Positions 52,408 to 63,540 of a stretch of DNA of 64,000 bases are shown one piece after another. Numbering within the stretch: position 1 is the first letter of the stretch; every line of letters begins with the position of its first letter. The notes below the pieces were generated by a model. That model worked only from the letters and a program-made list of their open reading frames with translations. It was not told the origin of the DNA and made no database searches. Source of the DNA: Buchnera aphidicola (Brachycaudus tragopogonis) (GTDB lineage: Bacteria; Pseudomonadota; Gammaproteobacteria; Enterobacterales; Enterobacteriaceae); assembly GCF_964059175.1 (NCBI RefSeq), contig NZ_OZ060418.1, positions 372,001-436,000 on the forward strand, in the 5' to 3' direction. The position numbers and the translations under genes were made by a program.

Positions 52408-52516
52408 ATGCATATCAAATGAACTAATCTTAAAAAGAATAAATTAATATCTTTTATATTAAATTGTTTTCTAAACATATATAAAATATATTTATATTGC
52501 TAATTTTTTAAAAAAA

Positions 52517-54361
52517 TTATTTATTTATATCTATCTCTTTCCATCCCTTTGGTTTACGTACTTCACGTCTTTCCATCAAATCATCAATTTGAAAAGCATC
52601 AATAGTTTCATATTTTATTAATGCATCTTTCATAGCGTGTAATATATCAATATTTTCATTCAAAATATTTCGAGCCCGTCTATAATTAATTTCAATTAAT
52701 AGTTTTACTTCTTCATCAATAATTCTGGCTGTTTCATCAGACATATGCTTAGCTTTTGATACTGAACGACCTAAAAACACTTCTTCTTCTTCTTCAGAAT
52801 ACAATAAAGGTCCTAATTTGTCTGAAAAACCCCATTGAGTTACCATATCACGTGCTAAATTTGTAGCTACTTTAATATCATTACAAGCCCCAGTAGAAAC
52901 ATTTTCAGGACCATAGATAATTTCTTCCGCTAAACGACCGCCATATAGAGTTGATATTTGACTTTCTAATTTTTGACGGCTAACACTAAGTATATCTGAT
53001 TTCGGTAAAAAAAACGTTACGCCTAATGCTCGCCCTCTTGGTATGATAGTTACTTTATGTGCAGGATCGTGATCAGGTACTAATCTCCCGATAATAACAT
53101 GACCAGCTTCGTGATATGCAGTTGACTCTTTTTGAAAATCACTCATAACCATTGATTTTCTTTCAGAACCCATCATCATTTTATCTTTTGCTCTTTCAAA
53201 CTCTAACATAGATACTACACGATTGTTTAGTCTAGCAGCAAAAAGAGCTGCTTCATTAACTAAGTTAGCTAAATCAGCCCCCGAAAAACCAGGAGTACCA
53301 CGTGCAATAATCATAGGATCTACATCTTTAGACAAAGGTACTTTTCTCATATGTACTTTTAAAATCTGTTCTCGTCCACGAATATCTGGAAGAGCTACAA
53401 TCACTTGACGATCAAAGCGACCTGGACGTAATAAAGCCGGATCTAAAACATCAGGTCTGTTAGTAGCAGCTATTAAAATAATCCCTTCATTACCGTCAAA
53501 ACCATCCATTTCTACTAACATTTGATTAAGTGTTTGCTCTCTTTCATCATGCCCACCACCTAATCCAGCACCCCTTTGACGTCCTACTGCATCAATTTCA
53601 TCAATAAATATTATACATGGTGCAGATTTTCTTGAATGTTCAAACATATCTCGTACTCTAGAAGCACCTACTCCAACAAACATTTCAACAAAATCAGAAC
53701 CTGAAATGGTAAAAAAAGGTACTTTAGCTTCTCCAGCAATTGCTTTTGCAAGAAGTGTTTTTCCAGTTCCAGGAGGACCAACCATTAATATACCTTTTGG
53801 AATTTTACCTCCTAATTTTTGAAAACGACTAGGTTCTTTAAGATACTCAACTAATTCACTCACTTCTTCCTTGGCTTCATCGCATCCTGCAACATCTTTA
53901 AAAGTAGTTTGAATTTGATCTTCTGAGAGCATACGTGCTTTACTTTTTCCAAATGACATTGCACCTTTCCCGCCTCCCATTTGCATTTGTCGCATGAAAA
54001 AAATCCATACACCGATTAGTAATAACATGGGAAACCAAGAAATAAAAACAGAAATAAGAAGACTTGGCTCTTCAGGAACAGAACCAATAATCTTAACATT
54101 TTTTATTAAAAGATTATCTAATAATTTAGGATCATTAATAGGAATATAAGTGGTATATTTACTACTATCTTTTTTGGTAACGCTAATCACACGTCCATTA
54201 ATATAAGCTTCACGTACTTGATCTTGATTGACCTCTGACAAAAAAGTAGAATAATCAACTCTATGATTATTCACATCATTAGTATTGAAATTTTGAAAAA
54301 TAGACATTAATACAACTGTAATAACCAACCAGAAGATCAGGTTTTTAACCATGTCACTCAA
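52517..54361 (-). CDS. ftsH: FtsH, membrane AAA+ zinc protease
   Basis: Two N-terminal membrane helices (about 7-25 and 100-120) flank a periplasmic part. The AAA domain has [21 protein letters not shown] and the SRH with [20 protein letters not shown]. The zinc motif HEAGH follows. TTG at 54361 lies eight bases after GAGAGG and gives 614 residues; an in-frame ATG three codons on (54352) matches the E. coli start and cannot be excluded. FtsH degrades unassembled membrane proteins and LpxC. Confidence 0.97.
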   Translation of the reverse strand: MSDMVKNLIFWLVITVVLMSIFQNFNTNDVNNHRVDYSTFLSEVNQDQVREAYINGRVISVTKKDSSKYTTYIPINDPKLLDNLLIKNVKIIGSVPEEPSLLISVFISWFPMLLLIGVWIFFMRQMQMGGGKGAMSFGKSKARMLSEDQIQTTFKDVAGCDEAKEEVSELVEYLKEPSRFQKLGGKIPKGILMVGPPGTGKTLLAKAIAGEAKVPFFTISGSDFVEMFVGVGASRVRDMFEHSRKSAPCIIFIDEIDAVGRQRGAGLGGGHDEREQTLNQMLVEMDGFDGNEGIILIAATNRPDVLDPALLRPGRFDRQVIVALPDIRGREQILKVHMRKVPLSKDVDPMIIARGTPGFSGADLANLVNEAALFAARLNNRVVSMLEFERAKDKMMMGSERKSMVMSDFQKESTAYHEAGHVIIGRLVPDHDPAHKVTIIPRGRALGVTFFLPKSDILSVSRQKLESQISTLYGGRLAEEIIYGPENVSTGACNDIKVATNLARDMVTQWGFSDKLGPLLYSEEEEEVFLGRSVSKAKHMSDETARIIDEEVKLLIEINYRRARNILNENIDILHAMKDALIKYETIDAFQIDDLMERREVRKPKGWKEIDINK

Positions 54362-54419
54362 GGGAACAACCTCTCATTGAATCTATAATATTTAAAAACA
54401 ACACAGAATGTTGTAATGC

Positions 54420-55040
54420 TTATCTGGTTGCTAAAATGAATATTTCTCGAGATCTTGTTCGAGAAGTTTTAGGTTTACAAATTTTAACTTTGGAAAATAA
54501 TATTTTAATTTTTTTATAAAATTCATTAAAACCTTCTCCTTGAAATCCTTTTAATAAAAAAACACCATTTTTAGATAAAACATAATCTGATATTTTTAAT
54601 GCTAACTCACATAAATTAATAATACGAGGCATATCAATAGAAAAATTTCCTGTTATGTTAGGTGCCATGTCTGACATAACTAAATCTGGTTTAATGTTAT
54701 TTAAAGAATTTAACATTAAATTTAATACTTTCTTATTAGAAAAGTCTCCTTGAAAGAAATTAACACCTGTTATAGGCTTCATAGGTAATATATCACAAGC
54801 GATAACACATCCTGTTTTACCTATTCTATGAACTGCATATTGTGACCAACCTCCAGGAGATGCACCTAAATCAATAACATTCATACCAATTTTAAATAAT
54901 TTATAACTTTTATCTAATTGTTCTAATTTAAACCAAGCCCTTGAACGTATTTTATTTTTTTGTGCTTTCTTGACATATTGATCTTGAAAATGTTCTAATA
55001 ACCAACGCCTAGAACTTTTTGTTTTTTTTTGAGAAATCAT
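54420..55040 (-). CDS. rlmE: RlmE (RrmJ/FtsJ), 23S rRNA 2'-O-methyltransferase
   Basis: The 206-residue enzyme (209 in E. coli) has the SAM-binding VIDLGASPGGWSQYA and MSDMAPNITG. The Lys-Asp-Lys-Glu tetrad is reflected in ARAWFKLEQLD-like residues and FLLKGFQGEG. It methylates U2552 of the 50S A loop. It stands directly upstream of ftsH, the same arrangement as in E. coli. Confidence 0.96.
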   Translation of the reverse strand: MISQKKTKSSRRWLLEHFQDQYVKKAQKNKIRSRAWFKLEQLDKSYKLFKIGMNVIDLGASPGGWSQYAVHRIGKTGCVIACDILPMKPITGVNFFQGDFSNKKVLNLMLNSLNNIKPDLVMSDMAPNITGNFSIDMPRIINLCELALKISDYVLSKNGVFLLKGFQGEGFNEFYKKIKILFSKVKICKPKTSRTRSREIFILATR

Positions 55041-55111
55041 ATTGTCATAATTTTAAAATTTATTTTTTAATATACTTAATTTAAAAACAGTGTAATCAAA
55101 AGATTGCATAT

Positions 55112-55591
55112 CTATATATAGTCAATTTTTAAAATTTTATATTCAACTTCACCACCTGGTGTACATATAATTACATGAGTATTACTTTTTTTTCCTATAA
55201 GACCCCTTGACATTGGAGAATTAATAGAAATTAAATTTTTTTTAAAATCAGCTTCATCATCACCTACAATTTGATAAGTAAACTGATCATTGTTTTTTAT
55301 ATTTAAAACTGTCACAGTAGAACCAAAAACAACTTTTCCGTTATTAGATAATTTCGTTATATCTATAATTTGAGAATTAGATAATTTTGCTTCAATTTCT
55401 TTAATACGCCCTTCACAAAAACTCTGTTCTTCACGAGCAGAATGATACTCAGAATTTTCTTTTAAATCACCATGTTCTCTCGCTTCTGCAATTGCAGCAA
55501 TAATACGAGGACGTTTAATACTCTTTAATTGCTGCAGTTCTTGACGAAGTTTTTCTGCACCTCTTGCGGTCATTGGAATTAAATTAATCAT
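55112..55591 (-). CDS. greA: GreA, transcript cleavage factor
   Basis: The ATG at 55591 has GGAG ten bases upstream and gives 159 residues ([17 protein letters not shown]. coli has 158). An ATG at 55600 is too close to GGAG. The coiled coil carries the acidic tip in [21 protein letters not shown], with Asp and Glu that act in the RNA polymerase secondary channel. The C-terminal FKBP-like domain is intact. GreA rescues backtracked polymerase. Confidence 0.95.
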   Translation of the reverse strand: MINLIPMTARGAEKLRQELQQLKSIKRPRIIAAIAEAREHGDLKENSEYHSAREEQSFCEGRIKEIEAKLSNSQIIDITKLSNNGKVVFGSTVTVLNIKNNDQFTYQIVGDDEADFKKNLISINSPMSRGLIGKKSNTHVIICTPGGEVEYKILKIDYI

Positions 55592-56044
55592 ATGAAACAT
55601 ACTCCATGATTTTTTCTTATTGAATATTGTAAAAATAATTTCATTTATAAAATAAAAATATTTTTTAAAATTTAAAAAAATGTTAAAATTTTAATTTATA
55701 TTCTTAGTAAAATATATATTTTTTTTTTATAAAATTGTATCTTTCCTGCAATTTTTTATTAATATATCTTATTATATTTTTTATAAAACTAAATTAATTT
55801 TCTATAGATGATAAGATGTATATTGAAAACATATTTAAACAGGATAATGTGAATATTTCGAAACAAATCTATTTTAAAGTAAAAAATATAATTTATCAAA
55901 ATTTTAAAAAAATTTAGTGACATCTTTTTATATTCTGTATTTACAGTGTTTAATAATATTCTTTATTCATAATAAAAAAATTCATTTAAGTATTTTCATA
56001 CAATTTTAACACTAATTTAACATTTCATTAAAAGTATATTCAAA
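55592..56044. other. Divergent greA/ibaG spacer without genes
   Basis: About 450 bases of A+T-rich DNA separate greA and ibaG. TACAAT near the greA start on the minus strand may be part of its promoter. A tiny hairpin CTGT/ACAG lies near 55935-55946. A 33-codon ORF (55816-55917) has no ribosome-binding site or recognisable match. I see no remnant of the E. coli genes that separate these loci. Confidence 0.3.
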
Positions 56045-56311
56045 ATGGACAATCAAGATATAAAGTTATTACTTATTAAAAAATTAAAATTACAAAAAGC
56101 TTATGTTACAGGAGATAGTAATCATATTAAAATTCTTGTCATAGGAGATATATTTAAAGGAATTAGTCAAGTAAAAAGACAACAAATAGTTTATACACCT
56201 TTAATAAATATGATTACACAAAAACATATCCATTCTGTATCTATTATGTCTTATACAATTGAAGAATGGAAAATAAAAAATAAAAATATGGATCATTCTG
56301 AATATGCATAA
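56045..56311 (+). CDS. ibaG: IbaG (YrbA), BolA-family protein
   Basis: The 88-residue protein matches YrbA: VTGDSNHIKILVIGDIFKGIS and VKRQQIVYTPL, then HIHSVSIMSYTIEEW. The BolA fold and the loop Cys/His ligands differ among members; here His57-type residues are present but I did not number them. BolA proteins partner with monothiol glutaredoxins in Fe-S handling. It precedes murA by 45 bases, as in E. coli. Confidence 0.93.
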   Translation: MDNQDIKLLLIKKLKLQKAYVTGDSNHIKILVIGDIFKGISQVKRQQIVYTPLINMITQKHIHSVSIMSYTIEEWKIKNKNMDHSEYA

Positions 56312-56356
56312 TAAGAAAAAAAATTTTATATCGATAAAATAGAGATTTGTTAATAA

Positions 56357-57607
56357 ATGAATAAATTATGCATAGAAGGTGATAAAAAATTAAATGGCAG
56401 TGTTACTATTTCTGGTTCTAAAAACGCTGCATTACCCATTTTATTTATGACTATATTAACAGAGGAAAAAATTAAAATAAGCAATGTTCCTAATTTAACA
56501 GATATTAATATAGCACTTCAGTTACTCGTATATCTAGGAGCAAAAGTAAATTATAAAAAAATATTATCTATTGACACAAGCTTTATAAATATTTTTTCTG
56601 CTCCATATGATCTTATAAAAAAAATAAGAGGTTCTATCTGGATATTAGCACCTCTTCTAGCAAGATTTGGACAAGCTAAAATATTTTTACCTGGAGGGTG
56701 TAAAATAGGTAGTAGGCCTATAGATTTACATTTAAATGGTTTAATAAAATTAGGAGCAACAATTGATTTAAAAGATAATTGTATTAACGCTTTTGTAAAA
56801 GGACGTTTACAAGGGAAACATATTTTAATGGAAAAAATAAGCGTGGGTGCTACTATTACTATTATGAGTGCTGCTACCTTAGCTCAAGGTTTAACTGTTA
56901 TTGAAAATGCAGCACGCGAACCAGAAATTATTGATATAGCAAATTTTTTAAATACTTTAGGTGCTAATATTATTGGTGCAGGCAGTAATAAAATATTTAT
57001 TAAAGGTGTGTCAAAACTAACTGGTGGTCATCATCAAATAATTCCAGATAGAATTGAAACAGGAACTTTTTTAGTAGCTGCAGCAGTATCTAGAGGATGC
57101 ATCACTTGTCATAAAACTGAACCAAAACACTTAAAAAGTGTACTAATAAAACTCACTGAAGCGGGAGCACATATTCAAACAGGAAAGGATTGGATTAAAT
57201 TAGACATGAGAGAGAAACAACCTAAAGCTTTAAATATTTGTACTTTGCCTTATCCAGGATTTCCAACAGATATGCAAACTCAATTTGCCTTATTAAATAC
57301 AATTGCTAAAGGAATAGGTACAATAACTGAAACTATATTTGAAAATCGTTTTATTTATATTTCAGAATTAATTAATATGGGAGCTAAAATAAAAATTAAA
57401 CACAATAGTATTGTATCTAATGGAATACCACAATTATGTTCTTCTAATGTTTTTTGTACCGACTTGAGAGCTGCAGCAACATTAGTATTAGCAGGATGTA
57501 TTGCTATAGGTATAACAATAGTCAATCAAACTTATCATCTTGTTCGAGGATATGAATCATTTCCTAGTAAATTAAACAAATTAGGAGCTAATATAAAAAT
57601 TATATAA
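56357..57607 (+). CDS. murA: MurA, UDP-GlcNAc enolpyruvyl transferase
   Basis: The 416-residue enzyme (419 in E. coli) has Lys22-type SGSKNAALPIL at the N-terminus and the fosfomycin-target Cys in LPGGCKIGSRPIDLH. FPTDMQTQF and ENRFIYISEL are also conserved. It transfers enolpyruvate from PEP to UDP-GlcNAc, the first step of peptidoglycan synthesis. Together with glmM, lpoB and ftsH it shows that wall synthesis is retained. Confidence 0.97.
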   Translation: MNKLCIEGDKKLNGSVTISGSKNAALPILFMTILTEEKIKISNVPNLTDINIALQLLVYLGAKVNYKKILSIDTSFINIFSAPYDLIKKIRGSIWILAPLLARFGQAKIFLPGGCKIGSRPIDLHLNGLIKLGATIDLKDNCINAFVKGRLQGKHILMEKISVGATITIMSAATLAQGLTVIENAAREPEIIDIANFLNTLGANIIGAGSNKIFIKGVSKLTGGHHQIIPDRIETGTFLVAAAVSRGCITCHKTEPKHLKSVLIKLTEAGAHIQTGKDWIKLDMREKQPKALNICTLPYPGFPTDMQTQFALLNTIAKGIGTITETIFENRFIYISELINMGAKIKIKHNSIVSNGIPQLCSSNVFCTDLRAAATLVLAGCIAIGITIVNQTYHLVRGYESFPSKLNKLGANIKII

Positions 57608-57762
57608 ATGTAATTTATCTTATTTATAAGTATGTAATAAATCCTTTTATTAATACATATTTTTATAAATATTTTTTATATTAATTTTAACTAAATATTT
57701 ATTATTTATTATGAAAATAATACATAAAGGTACAAATACTTAATAAATAAATGGAGTGTTTT

Positions 57763-58086
57763 ATGTATGCAGTGTTTATAAGTGGTGGAAAACAATATCG
57801 AGTAGTTAAAAATCAAATAATTAGATTAGAAAAATTAAATAATCCTGTTGGTACAACTATAGAATTCAATCAAATATTAATGATTTCTAATAAAGACTCT
57901 GTAAAAATTGGCAGCCCTTTTATAACTAGCGGAACAATAAAAGCTAATATTGAAAATCACGGTCGGTTAAAAAAAATTAAAATTATAAAATTTAACCGCC
58001 GAAAACATTATAAAAAACAACAGGGTCATCGTCAGTATTTTACTGATGTAAAAATTATAGATATTAATTCTACAGGAGAAAATTAA
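57763..58086 (+). CDS. rplU: Ribosomal protein L21
   Basis: The ATG at 57763 is preceded by GGAG six bases earlier and begins [14 protein letters not shown], the family start. This gives 107 residues (103 in E. coli); an ATG four codons upstream overlaps the GGAG and is rejected. The end [15 protein letters not shown] is characteristic. L21 is a 50S protein. rpmA starts three bases after the stop. Confidence 0.97.
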   Translation: MYAVFISGGKQYRVVKNQIIRLEKLNNPVGTTIEFNQILMISNKDSVKIGSPFITSGTIKANIENHGRLKKIKIIKFNRRKHYKKQQGHRQYFTDVKIIDINSTGEN

Positions 58087-58089
58087 ACA

Positions 58090-58344
58090 ATGGCTCATAA
58101 AAAAGCAGGTGGCTCCAGTAGAAATGGACGCGATTCTAATGCTCAAAGATTAGGTGTAAAATGTTTTGGGGGCGAATTAATTTCAGCAGGAAGTATAATT
58201 GTTAAACAACGTGGAACTAAATTTCATCCTGGAAAAAATGTAGGTTGTGGAAGAGATCATACTATTTTCGCAATTGTAAATGGAACAGTAGAATTTAAAA
58301 AAAAAGGATTAAAAAAAAGAACATATATAAATATTCTAAATTAG
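58090..58344 (+). CDS. rpmA: Ribosomal protein L27
   Basis: The 84-residue protein begins [16 protein letters not shown], the L27 hallmark, and includes [22 protein letters not shown] and [11 protein letters not shown]. Its N-terminal tail reaches the peptidyl-transferase centre. It is paired with rplU; a terminator follows before obgE. Confidence 0.98.
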   Translation: MAHKKAGGSSRNGRDSNAQRLGVKCFGGELISAGSIIVKQRGTKFHPGKNVGCGRDHTIFAIVNGTVEFKKKGLKKRTYINILN

Positions 58345-58366
58345 AATAATTAAATAATATAAAAAA

Positions 58367-58386
58367 AACCCCTTTTTTAGGGGGTT
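58367..58386 (+). terminator. Terminator after rpmA
   Basis: AACCCC and GGGGTT form a stem across a T-rich loop, followed by CTGTTTTT. It lies 22 bases after rpmA and separates it from obgE. Confidence 0.85.
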
Positions 58387-58457
58387 CTGTTTTTACATAT
58401 AACATATTAATAAAAAAATAATGCTCATTAATGTCAGAAATATTTCAAGATGGATAA

Positions 58458-59465
<1,008 letters not shown>

Positions 59466-59471
59466 AAAAGA

Positions 59472-59494
59472 ACTCGGTTTTTTGAAAACCAAGT
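59472..59494. terminator. Bidirectional terminator between obgE and rpsI
   Basis: ACTCGGTTTT pairs with AAAACCAAGT with one mismatch around a short TTG-type loop, in the gap of two convergent genes. T-rich flanks exist on the minus strand. Confidence 0.75.
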
Positions 59495-59521
59495 CCCTAT
59501 AAAAAACTAATAAATTAATTT

Positions 59522-59914
59522 TTAACGTTTAGAAAATTGTGGACGTTTTCTAGCTTTACGTAAACCTATTTTCTTACGTTCAACTTGACGTGAATCTCGG
59601 GTAACAAAACCAGATTTTCTTAATTCGTATCGTAATGACTGATTATATTTAATTAAAGCACGAGTAATACCTTGACGAATAGCACCTGCTTGACCAGAAA
59701 TTCCTCCACCTTTCACAGTAATATAAATATTAAACTTACTTATCATATCAACCAATTCTAATGGCTGACGAACAATCATACAAGAAGTTTCACGACCGAA
59801 ATATTCACTTAAAGAACGTTTATTTACAGTAATTTCACCATTTCCAGATCTAAGAAAAACTCTAGCAGAAGAGCTTTTACGACGACCAGTACCATAATTT
59901 TGAGTATGAATCAT
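59522..59914 (-). CDS. rpsI: Ribosomal protein S9
   Basis: The 130-residue protein has the E. coli length. It begins with [15 protein letters not shown], contains [17 protein letters not shown] and ends in the basic tail [17 protein letters not shown], which contacts P-site tRNA. It forms the rplM-rpsI operon with a 19-base gap. Confidence 0.98.
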   Translation of the reverse strand: MIHTQNYGTGRRKSSSARVFLRSGNGEITVNKRSLSEYFGRETSCMIVRQPLELVDMISKFNIYITVKGGGISGQAGAIRQGITRALIKYNQSLRYELRKSGFVTRDSRQVERKKIGLRKARKRPQFSKR

Positions 59915-59933
59915 TAATTTTTCAACCTCTTTA

Positions 59934-60362
59934 TCAAATATTTAAAAATTGAGGACATTGTGCAATATGATTGTGTTTGTCATGAGAAAAAACTTTTAAT
60001 TTTTTTAACATAGCACGTCCTAACGGACCTTTAGGCAGCATACCTTTTACAGCAGTTTCAATTACTCTTTCTGGATGGCGAGATATCATTTCTTCAAATC
60101 TAGCCTGTTTTATACCACCTATATAACCTGTATGATGATAATAAATTTTATCAATCTTTTTTTTTCCAGTAACTAATATTTTTGAAGCATTTAAAACAAT
60201 AATATAATCTCCAGTGTCAAGATGAGGAGTATATTGAACTTTATGTTTTCCTCGAAGATGAAAAGACAATACACTTGCTAAACGTCCTAATATTTTATTA
60301 GTTGCATCTACATAATACCAATTTCTTTTAATATCACTTAATTTCGCTGAGAAAGTTTTCAT
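59934..60362 (-). CDS. rplM: Ribosomal protein L13
   Basis: The 142-residue protein equals E. coli L13. It begins [20 protein letters not shown] and contains [28 protein letters not shown] and [13 protein letters not shown]13 is an early 50S assembly protein. It is divergent from pheA, with 142 bases between the two genes. Confidence 0.98.
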   Translation of the reverse strand: MKTFSAKLSDIKRNWYYVDATNKILGRLASVLSFHLRGKHKVQYTPHLDTGDYIIVLNASKILVTGKKKIDKIYYHHTGYIGGIKQARFEEMISRHPERVIETAVKGMLPKGPLGRAMLKKLKVFSHDKHNHIAQCPQFLNI

Positions 60363-60504
60363 TTTAAACTCATTAAAATATAATTATTTGTAGAGAAAAT
60401 AATACTATGATTATAATTAATAAGATATAGTAAATATATTCAACTAAAATATTTTTTAAAATATTTCTTTTTTATATTAATATATACTCTATAGGTGATA
60501 AATT

Positions 60505-61662
60505 ATGCCCAATAAAAACTCTTTATTATTTTTTCGTAATGAAATTAATTATATAGATGAAAAAATAGTCAAATTATTAGCAAAAAGAAAAGATCTTATC
60601 TTAGAAATTGCTGAATCAAAAATAAAGAACAACAAACCTATACGAGATATAGAACGCGAAAAAAAAATGCTAGAAAAATTAATTTTTTTAGGAAAAAAAA
60701 ATCAGCTAAAACCTGAATATATAACTCGCTTATTTCAATTAATAATTGAAGAATCAGTATTAACTCAAGAAAAATTATTAAAACAATTTTGTGATAATCA
60801 TCAATTAACTCGTAACAGTTTTTCTATTTTAGGACCTAAAGGCTCTTATTCTCATATCGCAGCTTCTGAATATGCAAATCGAAATTTTAAAAAATGTGTC
60901 ATAAAAGAATGCTCTACATTTGAAAAAGTTATTCTATCAGTCGAAAATAATCAATCGGATTACGCTGTTTTACCAATAGAAAATACTTGTTCTGGTTTTA
61001 TTTATGAAGTCTTCAATCTTTTGAAAAAAACTAATCTATTTATCATTGGTGAAATTAATATTTTTATAAATCACTGCTTACTAGCAATTAAAAAAATTCC
61101 ATTAGATAAAATTAAAACTGTATACAGTCATCCCCAACCATTTCAACAATGTAGTAATTTTATTCAAAAATTTCCAAAATGGACAATTAAATATACTAAA
61201 AGCACAGCTGATGCAATGAAAAAAATTAATAAATATAATGACAAATATAATGCGGCGTTAGGAAGTGAAATAGGAAGTAAAATTTATGGACTAAATGTTT
61301 TATCTAAAAATTTAGCAAACCAAGAAAAAAATATTACAAGATTTATTTTATTACATCGAAATTCTATTACGTTTTCTTCAAAAATACCCACTAAAACAAC
61401 GTTGATTTTTAGTACAGGACAAGAATCAGGTGCTCTTGCTGAAGTCTTGTTAATATTAAAAGAAAATAAATTAATCATGAAAAAAATTACTTCACAAAAC
61501 ATTTATAAAAATCCATGGGAAGAAATGTTTTACATTGATATACAAGCAAATCTATCCTCAGAATTAATGCAAAAAACTATAGAAAGAATTAAAAAAATAA
61601 CTAAATTTATAAAAATTTTAGGATGTTATCCAAGTGAAAATATTTGTCCAATAGTGCCATGA
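60505..61662 (+). CDS. pheA: PheA, chorismate mutase / prephenate dehydratase
   Basis: The 385-residue fusion (386 in E. coli) has an N-terminal chorismate mutase domain (about 1-90, RNEINYIDEKIVKLLAKR) and a central prephenate dehydratase domain with LGPKGSYSHIAA and the catalytic Thr in NITRFILL. A C-terminal ACT domain follows. In the ACT domain the phenylalanine-binding GALV (309-312) reads GALA and ESRP (329-332) reads TSQN, so feedback inhibition is probably relaxed. No PheL-like leader peptide is present in 60363-60504. Confidence 0.97.
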   Translation: MPNKNSLLFFRNEINYIDEKIVKLLAKRKDLILEIAESKIKNNKPIRDIEREKKMLEKLIFLGKKNQLKPEYITRLFQLIIEESVLTQEKLLKQFCDNHQLTRNSFSILGPKGSYSHIAASEYANRNFKKCVIKECSTFEKVILSVENNQSDYAVLPIENTCSGFIYEVFNLLKKTNLFIIGEINIFINHCLLAIKKIPLDKIKTVYSHPQPFQQCSNFIQKFPKWTIKYTKSTADAMKKINKYNDKYNAALGSEIGSKIYGLNVLSKNLANQEKNITRFILLHRNSITFSSKIPTKTTLIFSTGQESGALAEVLLILKENKLIMKKITSQNIYKNPWEEMFYIDIQANLSSELMQKTIERIKKITKFIKILGCYPSENICPIVP

Positions 61663-61832
61663 TTCTTTAAATAAAAAAACTGTTTTAAAAAAATCAAATT
61701 CTTATATTTAATATATAAAAAATATTAAAAAGTTTTTAATATAGTTTTAAAAAAAATAAATCTAGTAAATTTTTTAATATAAACATGATTATATGAATAA
61801 TTTTTTATAAATTTTAACATGAGCAATAGATA

Positions 61833-63188
61833 ATGTTTAATAATTTAACTCAGCGTCTTTCACAAAGTTTACGTAAAATTATCAATAAAGGCAGACTAAC
61901 AGAAGACAATATTAAAGATACAATAAGAGAAGTACGAAAAGCATTATTAGAAGCAGATGTAACGTTATCTGTAGTTCAAAAATTTATAGATAATGTTAAA
62001 AAAAAAGCAATTGGTCATGAAATAAATAAAAGTTTAACTCCTGGTCAAGAATTTATAAAAATAGTTAAAAACGAGTTAATATTTGCAATGGGTGAAAAAA
62101 ATAATATTTTAAATTTATCTATTGCACCACCAGCTGTTATATTAGTCATAGGTTTGCAAGGAGTAGGAAAAACTACTAGTTTAGCAAAAATAGGAAAGTG
62201 GATACAAAATAAACATAAGAAAAAAATATTAATTGTATCAACTGATATTTATCGTGCGGCAGCTATTAAACAACTACAAATATTATCTCATCAAATTAAA
62301 GTAGATTTTTTTGAATCCAATCAAGATGAAACACCAATACAAATTACTCAAAAAGCATTAAAACATGCACAAAAAAAATTATATGACGTTTTATTGATTG
62401 ATACAGCAGGAAGATTACATATTGATCAAAAAATGATGGATGAAATTCATGAAATACAAAACTTATCAAATCCGATCGAAACATTGTTAATAGTAGATTC
62501 AATGATGGGTCAAGATGCAGTAAATATGGCAAAAATATTTAATAATAAATTGTTTATATCTGGTATAGTATTAACTAAAACAGATGGTGATTCTAGAAGT
62601 GGAATTGCTTTATCTATGCGTCATATTACTGGAAAACCCATTAAATTTATAGGCACTGGAGAAAAAATCACAGAGCTAGAAACATTTTATCCGGAAAAAA
62701 TTGCCAATAGAATCTTAGGAATGCATGATGTTACGACTTTAATTGAAGATATAGAAGACACTGTTGATCAATCTCAAGTGCAAAAACTTACAAAAAAATT
62801 AAAAACAGGTGAAAATTTCAATTTAAATGATTTTTTAATCCAAATTAAGCAAATGCAAAAAATTGGAGGATTAAATTTTTTCATCAATAAATTTTTTAAA
62901 AATAATTCCTTATCTAATAATATATCATTATTAAATATGGATAAGAACGCATTGAATAAAGTTGAAGCAATGATATCTTCAATGACACCTAAAGAACGAT
63001 TAACGCCAAGTATCATTAAAGGATCAAGAAAACGTAGAATTGCTTTAGGATCCGGAACGAACGTACAAGATGTTAATAAATTATTAAAAAATTTTGATGT
63101 TATACAAAGAATTATGAAAAAAATAAAAACTAGTGGAATATCTAAAGTAATGAGAGGAATAAAAAACATAATACCTAAAAATTTTTAA
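61833..63188 (+). CDS. ffh: Ffh, signal recognition particle GTPase
   Basis: The 451-residue protein (453 in E. coli) has the N domain, the G domain with GLQGVGKTTSLAKIG, DTAGR and TKTDGD, and the M domain with the RNA-binding SMTPKERLTPSIIKGSRKRRIALGSGT split over residues about 385-412. The C-terminal methionine-rich groove is depleted: several Met of E. coli are Ile or Lys. It targets nascent membrane proteins with 4.5S RNA and FtsY. Confidence 0.96.
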   Translation: MFNNLTQRLSQSLRKIINKGRLTEDNIKDTIREVRKALLEADVTLSVVQKFIDNVKKKAIGHEINKSLTPGQEFIKIVKNELIFAMGEKNNILNLSIAPPAVILVIGLQGVGKTTSLAKIGKWIQNKHKKKILIVSTDIYRAAAIKQLQILSHQIKVDFFESNQDETPIQITQKALKHAQKKLYDVLLIDTAGRLHIDQKMMDEIHEIQNLSNPIETLLIVDSMMGQDAVNMAKIFNNKLFISGIVLTKTDGDSRSGIALSMRHITGKPIKFIGTGEKITELETFYPEKIANRILGMHDVTTLIEDIEDTVDQSQVQKLTKKLKTGENFNLNDFLIQIKQMQKIGGLNFFINKFFKNNSLSNNISLLNMDKNALNKVEAMISSMTPKERLTPSIIKGSRKRRIALGSGTNVQDVNKLLKNFDVIQRIMKKIKTSGISKVMRGIKNIIPKNF

Positions 63189-63282
63189 CAAATCAAATAA
63201 TAAAAATATAATATAGTAGATATTTTCTAATTAATTCGAAATTTATCTTTCCAAAATATATAAATTCAAAGAAGAATAGAAC

Positions 63283-63540
63283 ATGGTAAAAATTCGCTTA
63301 GCTCGATATGGAACAAACAAACGTCCATTTTATAAAATGGTAGTAGCTGACAGTCGTTTTTCTAGAGATGGTCGTTTTATTGAACGTGTAGGATACTTTA
63401 ATCCTATTGCTCGAGGAAAATCTCGTTTAATACAAGTAAATTTAGATCGTATTCGATATTGGAAAAGCCAAGGAGCGCAAATATCAAAAAGAACTGAAAA
63501 AATTATTAAATTATATAATAAAAAAGAGGTATTCTCATAA
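63283..63540 (+). CDS. rpsP: Ribosomal protein S16
   Basis: The 85-residue protein (82 in E. coli) begins [25 protein letters not shown]-like and contains [14 protein letters not shown], both diagnostic of S16. It leads the rpsP-rimM(-trmD-rplS) operon. Its TAA stop overlaps the likely rimM start in ATAA, and its last codons hold the rimM ribosome-binding site. Confidence 0.97.
   Translation: MVKIRLARYGTNKRPFYKMVVADSRFSRDGRFIERVGYFNPIARGKSRLIQVNLDRIRYWKSQGAQISKRTEKIIKLYNKKEVFS

Noticed and set aside
55816-55917. 33-codon ORF (MYIENIFKQDNVNISK...) between greA and ibaG
   Set aside because: It has no ribosome-binding site and no family resemblance, and composition is that of spacer DNA; such ORFs are expected by chance.
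60363-60504. Possible pheL attenuator leader peptide
   Set aside because: The short ORF there contains no Phe run, and no terminator/antiterminator pair is evident.
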